Source: Aliidiomarina sanyensis (GTDB taxonomy: Bacteria > Pseudomonadota > Gammaproteobacteria > Enterobacterales > Alteromonadaceae). Taken from it: 64,000 nucleotides of DNA. Position 1 is the first letter of the stretch. Every line of letters starts with the position of its first letter. Below, piece after piece: positions 51,141-59,083 of this stretch. The DNA is taken from the NCBI RefSeq assembly GCF_003987175.1, contig NZ_PIPM01000001.1, positions 124,001-188,000 of the forward strand, given 5' to 3'. A model generated the notes under the pieces. That model saw only the letters and a program-made list of their open reading frames with translations, was not told the DNA's origin and did no database searches. The translations under genes were made by a program, and so were the position numbers.

Positions 51141-51653
51141 TTATTGCGTGGAGTACGCTTGAACCTTCTCGCCAAAGGATTTTACCCAAGATTGAGTCAA
51201 TGATGGAAGTCGAGTGTGGAGCTCAACGGTATCAAGTAGGTTCTTCACATGGAGGCCTAGCTCCGTGTCACCGGTCATACGCAGGCGACGCCGAAAGAAC
51301 AGTGTGTCGGGGTCCACTTGCTGTGTGATAAGCAGACTAAAGGCAAAGAAATCACCTGTGAGTGTCACATCGGCATTTTGGACTGAGAGGGGCGTTGTAT
51401 TCGCTTCTACCACTAAACCAGATTCATTGCGTTCAATGCGCAAATGTAAATCAAGGTCTTGAACAATCACCGCAACACTTCTCCCAAACATAAAATCTAG
51501 CTCCTGTTGCTCTATTTGTGGGGCGAGAATGTAATTCAGTGCGGATTGCAGCGAGCGATTTAAGGGAAATCGAGGAGCATATCGTACCGCATGTTTAAGC
51601 CCACGAGGTAGGCCAGGTACTACTTTGTGAGTAATCCAATTTATATCGAACAT
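51141..51653 (-). CDS. ubiT: Oxygen-independent ubiquinone biosynthesis accessory factor UbiT
   Basis: SCP2-domain lipid carrier thought to present hydrophobic ubiquinone intermediates to the UbiUV hydroxylase. The 170-aa protein has an N-terminal segment with LPRGLKHAVRYAPRFPLNRSLQ. The SCP2 fold follows (about residues 45-145; GRSVAVIVQDLDLHLRIE, DVTLTGDFFAFSLLI, FFRRRLRMTGDTELGL). It is divergent from ubiU, as in E. coli. Confidence 0.92.
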   Translation of the reverse strand: MFDINWITHKVVPGLPRGLKHAVRYAPRFPLNRSLQSALNYILAPQIEQQELDFMFGRSVAVIVQDLDLHLRIERNESGLVVEANTTPLSVQNADVTLTGDFFAFSLLITQQVDPDTLFFRRRLRMTGDTELGLHVKNLLDTVELHTRLPSLTQSWVKSFGEKVQAYSTQ

Positions 51654-51686
51654 TCAAAGGCTTCCGAAGATTATTTGCGTACAATA

Positions 51687-51728
51687 ACGATACGTTTTTA
51701 GGGCGCTAGGTTTCTTATTCTAAATCAA
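51687..51728 (-). promoter_or_regulatory. FNR-like promoter candidate for ubiT
   Basis: TTATT-CTAA-ATCAA (51715-51728) has one perfect FNR half-site and one with three of five matches. Reading leftward, TATCGT (51692-51687) lies 22 bp away, the same gap as at narG, giving FNR at -41.5 for ubiT. It is too close to ubiU to act the same way rightward. Confidence 0.45.
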
Positions 51729-51757
51729 GAAAGGGCGATTGATAGCTGGAGAAAATG

Positions 51758-52753
51758 ATGGAGTTATTATGTCCCGCGGGAAGTATGCCCGCGTTGAAAA
51801 CGGCGTTAGAACATGGCGCGGACGCTATTTATGTTGGCTTAAAAGATAATACCAATGCGCGTCATTTCGCAGGTCTCAACTTGAATCATGACGCACTCCC
51901 TGACGCTGTACGATACACCCATCAACGTGGCCGCAAACTCCATGTTGCCATCAATACATTTGCGCATCCTGCGACCTGGGGGCATTGGCAACGCGCAATC
52001 GACACCGCAGTGCGCGCTGATGTGGATGTGCTTATCATTGCTGACCTTTCGTTGTTGGCTTACGTGCGAAATACATACCCCGACCAAGAGGTACATTTAT
52101 CAGTGCAGGGTTCCGCAACCAATGCAGCAGCGATCGAGTTTTATCGAGCCCAGTTTGGGGTTCGTCGTGTCGTATTGCCGCGCGTATTAGCCATGAATCA
52201 AGTACGTGCACTAGCTCGAACGACGGCGGTAGATCTCGAAGTATTTGCATTTGGAAGTTTGTGCATCATGGCTGAGGGGCGCTGTTATTTGAGCTCGTAC
52301 ATGACCGGGGAGTCCCCTAATACAGCAGGTGCGTGCTCTCCAGCTGCTTATGTGCGGTGGGAAGAGCGGGGCGATGTGCTTGAGTCGCGTCTTAATGATG
52401 TGGTGATTGACCGCTTTGGCGCTGATGAAACCGCAGGCTACCCGACTTTGTGCAAGGGGAGATTTCGTGTTGAAAACCAGCTTTATCATCCACTTGAAGA
52501 ACCCACAAGTCTCAATACTTTAGACCTCCTTCCTGAATTGTATCGAGAGGGTATTCGCTCACTGAAGATCGAGGGAAGGCAGCGAAGTCCTGCTTATGTC
52601 GCACAGATCACGAAGGTATGGCGCGCAGCTATTGATCGACTGCTTCTGGATCCTGCTCGGTTTGAAGTAGCAGAAGAATGGCACCGTGTACTTGCGGGAC
52701 TTTCCGAGGGAAATCAAACCACTCTGGGTGCGTACCACCGGAGTTGGAAATAG
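51758..52753 (+). CDS. ubiU: Ubiquinone biosynthesis hydroxylase subunit UbiU
   Basis: Peptidase-U32-fold Fe-S protein which, with UbiV, hydroxylates the ubiquinone ring without oxygen. It opens MELLCPAGSMPALKTALEHG and has GLKDNTNARHFAGLN, FGSLCIMAEGRCYLSSYMTG and CSPAAYVRW; the cysteines bind a [4Fe-4S] cluster in E. coli UbiU. I chose the second of two tandem ATGs (51758, 331 aa), 6 nt after GGAG. It lies 9 bp before ubiV. Confidence 0.94.
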   Translation: MELLCPAGSMPALKTALEHGADAIYVGLKDNTNARHFAGLNLNHDALPDAVRYTHQRGRKLHVAINTFAHPATWGHWQRAIDTAVRADVDVLIIADLSLLAYVRNTYPDQEVHLSVQGSATNAAAIEFYRAQFGVRRVVLPRVLAMNQVRALARTTAVDLEVFAFGSLCIMAEGRCYLSSYMTGESPNTAGACSPAAYVRWEERGDVLESRLNDVVIDRFGADETAGYPTLCKGRFRVENQLYHPLEEPTSLNTLDLLPELYREGIRSLKIEGRQRSPAYVAQITKVWRAAIDRLLLDPARFEVAEEWHRVLAGLSEGNQTTLGAYHRSWK

Positions 52754-52762
52754 GAGTTAGAT

Positions 52763-53638
52763 ATGCAGTTCTCAGTTGGACCCATTCAATATTTCTGGCC
52801 TCGCAATATTGTTTTTGATTTCTATGACGAAGTTGCACATAGCCAAGCCGATATCGTTTATTTGGGAGAGACAGTCTGCGCCAAGCGCCGTGAATTGAAG
52901 TTGGCCGATTATCTCGACCTTGCTCATGGCTTACGCAAAAAAGGAAAGCAAGTCGTGTTATCCACGATGACCTTGCTAGAGGCTCCATCGGAATTGCGCG
53001 AGCTGAAGCGGTACGTTGAAAATGGAGAGTTTTTAGTTGAAGCCAATGATATGGGTGCAATTCAACTCTTGCATGCAGCATCGTTGCCCTTTGTCGCAGG
53101 TCCCGCGATTAATTGTTATAACCAGCACAGCCTATGTCAGTTGCTTGATCTCGGAATGCAACGCTGGGTGATGCCTGTAGAGCTATCGGGTGAATGGTTA
53201 AGAACCACCTTGCAGCAGCCTGAGATTGTATCGCGCCGTTCTGATTTTGAGGTTGAAGTCTTCGCCTTGGGCCACTTGCCACTTGCTTGGTCCGCGCGAT
53301 GTTTTACGGCGCGGTCGGAGAATCGTCACAAAGATGACTGTGAGCTATGCTGCATTAAATACCCAAGTGGAAGAAAGGTGGTAAGCCAAGACGGAACTGA
53401 AGTTTTTGTTTTAAATGGAATTCAGACACAATCGGGAAGCCGATACAACTTAATTAACCAACTCCCTGAGATGTCTGGCTGGGTAGATATAGCGCGGTTA
53501 AGCCCGGAGCCCGAGCAAACGTTTGACTGGCTTACACGGTTTCAACGGAATATTCATGGCGAAGCGCCTGTTCCTCTGTCTGAGGGTGATTGCAACGGGT
53601 ATTGGTTGCAGTTGGCGGGCATGGTACGGAACGTGTGA
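52763..53638 (+). CDS. ubiV: Ubiquinone biosynthesis hydroxylase subunit UbiV
   Basis: Partner of UbiU, also a U32-fold [4Fe-4S] protein. The 291-aa protein has FSVGPIQYFWPRN near the N terminus, YLGETVCAKRRELKLADY, and the Cys-rich CFTARSENRHKDDCELCCIKY, which holds cluster ligands. The UbiU/UbiV pair supplies ubiquinone for anaerobic respiration, consistent with quinol oxidation by NarI in the same island. Confidence 0.94.
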   Translation: MQFSVGPIQYFWPRNIVFDFYDEVAHSQADIVYLGETVCAKRRELKLADYLDLAHGLRKKGKQVVLSTMTLLEAPSELRELKRYVENGEFLVEANDMGAIQLLHAASLPFVAGPAINCYNQHSLCQLLDLGMQRWVMPVELSGEWLRTTLQQPEIVSRRSDFEVEVFALGHLPLAWSARCFTARSENRHKDDCELCCIKYPSGRKVVSQDGTEVFVLNGIQTQSGSRYNLINQLPEMSGWVDIARLSPEPEQTFDWLTRFQRNIHGEAPVPLSEGDCNGYWLQLAGMVRNV

Positions 53639-53668
53639 TCACAACAATGTAGTGTGGAGAGTGAGGAA

Positions 53669-54211
53669 ATGAGCCAGAAAAATGCAGCAAAAATTGGCGT
53701 AGTGACGGTCAGTGATCGTGCTAGCGCAGGCGTGTACGAAGATCTTTCAGGTGCGGCAATTATGGATACACTGAACGTGTATCTAACGAGCCCTTTTGAG
53801 TTTTGTTATGAAGTCATTCCAGATGAGCGTGAGCAAATAGAGGCTACGTTGGTTCGTCTGGTGGACGAGGAAGGTTGCAGTCTGATCGTAACCACAGGGG
53901 GCACTGGTCCTGCAAAACGCGATGTGACTCCAGAAGCAACGGAAGCCGTTTGTGATCGTATGATGCCCGGCTTTGGGGAACTAATGCGTGCCGAGTCATT
54001 GAAGTACGTGCCAACAGCGATTCTATCGCGACAAACCGCGGGCTTGCGTAAGGATAGCCTGATTGTCAATTTACCTGGGAAGCCCAAGGCTATCCGACAG
54101 TGCTTGGACGCTGTGTTTCCTGCAATTCCTTATTGTCTTGATTTAATGGATGGGCCCTACTTGGTTTGCGATCCTGCAGTGATTCAAGTATTTCGCCCGA
54201 AATCGGCATAG
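53669..54211 (+). CDS. mogA: Molybdopterin adenylyltransferase MogA
   Basis: Activates molybdopterin with AMP before MoeA inserts molybdenum. The 180-aa protein has IGVVTVSDRASAGVYEDLSG, the phosphate loop TTGGTGPAKRDVTPEAT, the MPGFGELMR helix, SRQTAGLRKDSLIVNLPGKP and YCLDLMDGPYL, all MogA-type. The ATG at 53669 (after GTGAGGAA) is preferred to the GTG at 53654. It abuts the next, convergent gene with no gap. Confidence 0.94.
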   Translation: MSQKNAAKIGVVTVSDRASAGVYEDLSGAAIMDTLNVYLTSPFEFCYEVIPDEREQIEATLVRLVDEEGCSLIVTTGGTGPAKRDVTPEATEAVCDRMMPGFGELMRAESLKYVPTAILSRQTAGLRKDSLIVNLPGKPKAIRQCLDAVFPAIPYCLDLMDGPYLVCDPAVIQVFRPKSA

Positions 54212-55972
54212 TTAGGTTTGGTTCAACACAAATAAGTAGATAACCAGAAGTAAAGTCACAAACCAAAAGCCAGAGAGAAGTTGCCAGAAAAGGAGACTGC
54301 TGCTTCGGGTATTTTGCTTTACTTCCTCACGCAAGAACGCAGGGTTTGGATTTTTGAGATCAGTCAGCAGCGCTTCCATTGTTGTATAGCGTTGCTGTAG
54401 ATCAAAGCTCACACCTTTCTCCAACGCACGATCAAACCACACGGGAATGGCTGGATTATGTTTTCGAGCACTGATATACCGGAGCCGATCGTAGTCACTG
54501 GGTGTTTGGCAGGCTTCAATTTTCTCACCGTAGGGTAGGCTGCCCGTGAAAAGTTCGTAACAGATCGTCGCCAACGCATACACATCGCCCTGAATGCCTG
54601 AGTTTCGTCCTGTGAGGTATTGCGGGTCGGAATAGGATGCGGTTCCAAGCACCGCTTCATGCTCGATGGGAATGAAAACCTCAGCAACACCGGCAACAAA
54701 GACACTACCGAAATCAACGATTTTAATGCTTTCCTTTTGTGAGACTGGGTCCGTTGTAATGATAATATTGCCCGGCTTCAGGTCTTGATGAACGGCCTCA
54801 CAATCATGAAATGCTTTCACTCCGAGAGCAATTTGCTCAATGAGTTTAATGGCTCGTGCTGGCTTGACAGGGTAATTCTGTGTGAGCCACTGCTCCATGC
54901 TAATACCATCAACGTATTCCATTAAATAATACAGGAAGCTTCGAGGACGTGATTGGCGAATGATTTTGACGACGTGTGGACTGTCTACGCGGCTTCCGAT
55001 CCATTCCTCGCGAATAAAACGTTCAATGTAACTGCTGTCGTCTTCGTAGTTAGCAGAGGGCGTTTTCATCACGGCACGTTGCCCGCTGTCCAAATCACGC
55101 ACCAAGTAAAGATGGCTCCGACTACTAGCAAAGATTTCTTGAATGACTTCCAGGCCATCGACTTTCATCCCTGCCTTGAGAGCGGGAGGAAAAGGGAGCC
55201 GAGTCAGTTGATCATGAAAATCATCGATATCGATATTAGGGAGTTGCTCCACAGTAACAACAATGACACTTATGTTGTCATCACACCCTTGCATCATGGC
55301 TAAGCGGCGAAGCTCTTCACATACGGCCTTCGGATCAGATATTTGACTTAACACCTCTTGCATTTGGGAATCTTGAACATAATCATGCAGTCCATCGGAG
55401 GTGAGAAGAAAGCGATCACCGGAAGTAATGTCTTGCTTACCATGGTCCAACTGAAGGCGACCATCCATCCCTAATGCGCGGGCCAAGAACCGGCGCTCGG
55501 GATTAAGTTGCGCTGAATGATCTGTGGTTAATAGGCGTAAGAAGCCACTTCGCCAATGATAAATGCGGGTGTCACCTACGTGGAAAAAATGAGCGGTATG
55601 AGATTTTAAAACCAACGCACTAAAGGTGCACAGTTGCCCCTTCATTTCATTGTTGAACTGATGGCTGTGGCGGTACAATCTGAGGTTTATCGTGGAGAGA
55701 ACTTGACTCGCACTATGGGCAACAGACCAGGTATCCGGAGTCGAAAAATAATCGCGTAAAAATGTGCGGATAGCAGTTTCGCTCGCATCTTGCCCTGCTT
55801 CAGCACTGGTGACACCATCTGCAACTGCGAATACAGCACCCTTATAGGTGAGCATGTGCGCATCCACAGGGACACGCACACCAACTGCATCTTCGTTACC
55901 ATCTTTACCGCCCTCATCACAGAGAGAGGCGTGACCGACCACTAAGTGCTCGGCGCTCGGAATCCCGTTCAT
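54212..55972 (-). CDS. Bifunctional PP2C phosphatase-Ser/Thr kinase, membrane-anchored
   Basis: A 586-aa fusion. An N-terminal PP2C phosphatase (about 1-245) has its metal-site Asp residues in DGNED (24-28), ADG (D52), GDT (D134), SDG (D193) and CDDN (230-233). A Hanks-type kinase (about 265-540) has Lys303, Glu322 or 323, catalytic loop HQDLKPGN (D397, where HRD has become HQD) and DFG (420-422). The Gly-rich ATP loop is poorly conserved. A C-terminal TM helix (about 561-583) anchors it. It shares one base with the upstream nitrate transporter gene, so it is coupled to it; similar pairs occur in pseudomonads. Targets unknown. Confidence 0.9.
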   Translation of the reverse strand: MNGIPSAEHLVVGHASLCDEGGKDGNEDAVGVRVPVDAHMLTYKGAVFAVADGVTSAEAGQDASETAIRTFLRDYFSTPDTWSVAHSASQVLSTINLRLYRHSHQFNNEMKGQLCTFSALVLKSHTAHFFHVGDTRIYHWRSGFLRLLTTDHSAQLNPERRFLARALGMDGRLQLDHGKQDITSGDRFLLTSDGLHDYVQDSQMQEVLSQISDPKAVCEELRRLAMMQGCDDNISVIVVTVEQLPNIDIDDFHDQLTRLPFPPALKAGMKVDGLEVIQEIFASSRSHLYLVRDLDSGQRAVMKTPSANYEDDSSYIERFIREEWIGSRVDSPHVVKIIRQSRPRSFLYYLMEYVDGISMEQWLTQNYPVKPARAIKLIEQIALGVKAFHDCEAVHQDLKPGNIIITTDPVSQKESIKIVDFGSVFVAGVAEVFIPIEHEAVLGTASYSDPQYLTGRNSGIQGDVYALATICYELFTGSLPYGEKIEACQTPSDYDRLRYISARKHNPAIPVWFDRALEKGVSFDLQQRYTTMEALLTDLKNPNPAFLREEVKQNTRSSSLLFWQLLSGFWFVTLLLVIYLFVLNQT

Positions 55973-57462
55973 TATTTGTGTCCAACCTCAATGGTATGCA
56001 CGGTTCCATCAGGCATGACTTCCGCGATGTGGCCCCTTGGATTGTCCATGAACCACACTGCAACGAAACCGATTAATGCAGATGCGGCAATGACATAGAA
56101 GAATGTACTGTAGCTGACAAAACTTAAGACTGTGAGATAAATAACGGCGCCTACGTTGCCATATGCTCCTGCCATACCGGCAATTTGTCCAGTCATACTC
56201 CGTTTGATGAGCGGAATCATTGCAAATACTGCACCTTCGCCCGCTTGAACGAAGAACGAGCAAGCCATGGTCACTAACACCGCCATAACAAGCCACCAAT
56301 GGCTGTCAATCAGTCCCATCATAAAATATCCGAGTGCTAATCCAGCGATCATATATAACAGGCTGCGACGACGGCCGTAGCGATCCGAGAACCAGCCGCC
56401 CATGGGCCGGGAAACTAAATTCATAAAGGCAAATGCAGACGCTAATAGGCCTGCAGTGACAGCGGTGAGTCCTTCAAATGTCTGTAAAAAATAAAGCGGT
56501 AACATGGAGACCACGGCAAGCTCCGATCCGAAGGTAGCGAAATAGGCAACATTCAGGATTGCTACTTGTTTGAACGAATATTTCTCTAGTTCTGGAACGC
56601 CGGCGCGGAGGTGTTCGGCATTGACTTGATAGGTGGTCCAGGTTTGATAAATGAAGATGATCACCAAAGCAGCCCAAAAGCTATACAAAACGCCATCACC
56701 ATAGAGATTTACTCCTGATGGAGAAAGACGCCATGCGAGGATCGCGAGGGCGAGGTACATTGGAATGTTCATTAGAATAAGCGCCCACAATGCACCCCAG
56801 GATGAAACGAGCATCGCCCCAGACTTTTTCGGTTTGAAATAAATAGACCCTTTCGGAGTATTGCGTGCTTTGGCATAGAAAACAAAACCATAAACACCAC
56901 AAATGAGACCTACGAGGGCAATCGCGTACCGCCAACCGTCGTCCCCCCCAAACGCGAGTGCAAGTGTAGGAAGTATCATAGCAGCTGCAGCTGAGCCGAA
57001 GTTGCCCCATCCACCATAAATACCTTCTGCTGTGCCGACCTGGTGTGCCGGAAACCATTCACTAACAAGGCGAATTCCAATCACGAAACCAGCACCGACA
57101 AAACCGAGCAGGAAGCGAAAGATAGCAAGTGAGGTGTAGGTGGTTGCGAAGGCGAACCCAATACATAGAAATGCCGAAACAATCAGGAGGACAGCGTAGA
57201 TAATCCGAGGACCAACTTTGTCAACGAGCATTCCCACAATAATTCGTGCGGGAATCGTAATTGCGACGTTTAGGATTAACAGAGCCCGTATTTGCGCATC
57301 GGTTAGTTCCAAAGAGGCTTGAATTGATGAGAGAAGCGGCGCATGGGCGAACCACACCGCAAAGGTGAGAAAAAACGCAAACCAAGTTAAATGCAGTGTT
57401 TTAATCTTTGGGTCGGATAACCGTAACAGATTTAGACCAGTATCTGCAGAAGCGGTGGACAT
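55972..57462 (-). CDS. narK: Nitrate/nitrite transporter, NNP family (kinase-coupled)
   Basis: Inner-membrane MFS carrier of 496 aa with about 12 transmembrane helices. NNP features include [19 protein letters not shown] at the start, [16 protein letters not shown] and a late [15 protein letters not shown]. Basic MFS loops ([15 protein letters not shown]) are present. The 3' end overlaps the phosphatase-kinase gene by 1 bp. The promoter region carries a perfect FNR box and a 7-2-7 site with the narG spacing. The NasA branch, which serves nitrate assimilation, is an alternative name. Confidence 0.92.
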   Translation of the reverse strand: MSTASADTGLNLLRLSDPKIKTLHLTWFAFFLTFAVWFAHAPLLSSIQASLELTDAQIRALLILNVAITIPARIIVGMLVDKVGPRIIYAVLLIVSAFLCIGFAFATTYTSLAIFRFLLGFVGAGFVIGIRLVSEWFPAHQVGTAEGIYGGWGNFGSAAAAMILPTLALAFGGDDGWRYAIALVGLICGVYGFVFYAKARNTPKGSIYFKPKKSGAMLVSSWGALWALILMNIPMYLALAILAWRLSPSGVNLYGDGVLYSFWAALVIIFIYQTWTTYQVNAEHLRAGVPELEKYSFKQVAILNVAYFATFGSELAVVSMLPLYFLQTFEGLTAVTAGLLASAFAFMNLVSRPMGGWFSDRYGRRRSLLYMIAGLALGYFMMGLIDSHWWLVMAVLVTMACSFFVQAGEGAVFAMIPLIKRSMTGQIAGMAGAYGNVGAVIYLTVLSFVSYSTFFYVIAASALIGFVAVWFMDNPRGHIAEVMPDGTVHTIEVGHK

Positions 57463-57528
57463 AGTAAGACCTCAATGGTTGTAAGGGATTTTTCGGCGCC
57501 AGTGTGCGTGACCCGAATACAACCTTGC

Positions 57529-57542
57529 TTGATCTGCATCAA
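57529..57542. promoter_or_regulatory. Perfect FNR box between divergent narK genes
   Basis: TTGAT-CTGC-ATCAA, a full consensus match. For the leftward transporter it would sit at -41.5 if transcription starts near 57,494, but the matching -10 (CACACT) is weak. For the rightward transporter it would be near -94. Confidence 0.8.
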
Positions 57543-57580
57543 AAAGGCTATCTAACTGATTTTAATTAGAAAATCGAGAA

Positions 57581-57596
57581 TACCTCGGAAAGGGTA
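57581..57596. promoter_or_regulatory. Candidate NarL/NarP 7-2-7 site between divergent narK genes
   Basis: TACCTCG-GA-AAGGGTA, with one mismatch to TACYYMT in each heptamer. The centre is exactly 53 bp from the neighbouring FNR box, the same spacing and order (relative to the leftward gene) as at narG. Confidence 0.55.
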
Positions 57597-57766
57597 GTTG
57601 TGATTGGCCCGTAACCTAGTGTTCTTCGAGATTATTACTCATTAAGTGGTAGCGTCGGACACGAGCGTCTGGTGGGGTGCATTTTGGGGGTATTCCCAGC
57701 GCGCTCGAGCGTTTAAGTGGAAAATCGCTAAGATAACGAAGTCTCGCGATATTTCGGAGTTTAATG

Positions 57767-59038
57767 ATGGATGCGACCTTGCCCCGTGCGTGGCAGGCCT
57801 TGGGTATTGCCACCCTTGCTTTTTCTGCCAATTTTTCTGTGTGGATTCTGTATGCAGTGCTCGCAATCGACATTCAGGAGCAATTGCAGTTGTCAGGTTT
57901 CAAGCTTGGCATTTTGCTCTCAGCACCAATGCTATCTGGCTCATTACTTCGTATTCCTGTAGGAATTTGGGCGGAATATACCGCTGCTCGAACCTTGTGG
58001 ATATGGCAGATGGTGCTCACGCTCCCTGCGCTATTGCTATTACCCTTCATTTCAACCTATGCCGGTTTTATCTTGATCGGATTGTGGATTGGAATTAGCG
58101 GCGTCTCCTTTACTTTGGGGGTTCGTTACGTCACGGATTGGTTTGCTCGTTCACAACAGGGTACCGCGCTCGGAATTTTCGGAGCCGGAAATGCTGGTGC
58201 GGCGATCTCGTTTGTTCTACTACCCATCTTTGTCCATTGGCTCGATTGGCCGTGGACTGGCCCATTGTATGCTGGGGGGCTATTCATCATGCTGTGCATT
58301 TTCGTAGGACTCGCACCGAAAACACCTCACTATGTTCCTCGCGCTACATCGCCATGGCGGGAACAGTTGATACCACTTCGTGAGAGTCGTGTGTGGCGCT
58401 TTGGTTTGTATTACTACTTCGTATTTGGGAGTTTCCTCGCCTTGATCATGTGGCTTCCCCAATACTATATGCAGGCCTACGAACTCCCTTTTGCGCAGGC
58501 AATGGGATTCACACTGTTTTTTGTCACCACATCAAGCATGGTTCGAGCACTTGGTGGCTGGTTAGCAGATCGTTACGGGGGGCAGATTGTCAACTGGAGC
58601 GTTTTTTGGGTCTGTTTAGTGTGTTTATTTTTCTTAAGCTACCCGCCAACCACGATGACAATCCATGGACTCGAACGGGACGTTGTTTTGCACATCGAGG
58701 TTAACGTATGGCTATTTACGGCGTTGATGTTTGTGATTGGGATCGCGCAAGGCTTGGGTCGCGCCAGCGTCTTCAAGGTCTTGAATAATTACTACCCACA
58801 ACAAATGGGTTCAGTTGGTGGGATGGTTGCCGCATTGGGTGGGCTGGGAGGATTTTCTCTGCCGATTTTATTTGGCCTCGTACAAGATCTCCTCGGTATC
58901 GCAAGCGGCGCGTTTATGGTGCTTTATGCGGTTCTCGCTCTGTGCATGATGGTGATGTTTCTTGCCATTCGAGCGGAGCGATTTCGTCATGCGATAGAAG
59001 ACGCGAAGGCGAATGATTTCTTTCGCGACGAGGTTTAA
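57767..59038 (+). CDS. narK: Nitrate transporter, NNP family (NarK1-like)
   Basis: MFS carrier of 423 aa, close to the shorter NarK1 (nitrate/proton symporter) type. It has about 12 transmembrane helices, LSGSLLRIPVGIWAEY, GVRYVTDWFARS followed by GTALGIFGAGNAGAAISF, and the second-half block GGMVAALGGLGGFSLP. I chose the second of two tandem ATGs (57767), 7 nt after GGAG; 57764 is also possible. It is the third NNP transporter in the island and is followed 45 bp later by nnrS. Confidence 0.9.
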   Translation: MDATLPRAWQALGIATLAFSANFSVWILYAVLAIDIQEQLQLSGFKLGILLSAPMLSGSLLRIPVGIWAEYTAARTLWIWQMVLTLPALLLLPFISTYAGFILIGLWIGISGVSFTLGVRYVTDWFARSQQGTALGIFGAGNAGAAISFVLLPIFVHWLDWPWTGPLYAGGLFIMLCIFVGLAPKTPHYVPRATSPWREQLIPLRESRVWRFGLYYYFVFGSFLALIMWLPQYYMQAYELPFAQAMGFTLFFVTTSSMVRALGGWLADRYGGQIVNWSVFWVCLVCLFFLSYPPTTMTIHGLERDVVLHIEVNVWLFTALMFVIGIAQGLGRASVFKVLNNYYPQQMGSVGGMVAALGGLGGFSLPILFGLVQDLLGIASGAFMVLYAVLALCMMVMFLAIRAERFRHAIEDAKANDFFRDEV

Positions 59039-59083
59039 TAAAACTGGAACGGCCTTCAACTTCCAGATAAACAGGAGTACAAG

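Larger units (their letters stand above)
57463..57766. other. Divergent regulatory region between two nitrate transporter genes
   Basis: This 304-bp gap holds the FNR box (57529-57542), the 7-2-7 site (57581-57596) and a rightward TAGTGT -10 candidate (57617-57622). Nothing else is recognised; the last 140 bp before the rightward gene look like an ordinary leader. Confidence 0.6.

Noticed and set aside
57617-57622. TAGTGT as a confirmed rightward promoter for the narK1-like gene
   Set aside because: The -10 equals that of narG, but the FNR box would be near -94 and the 7-2-7 site near -41, an unusual order; the leftward gene explains the arrangement better.
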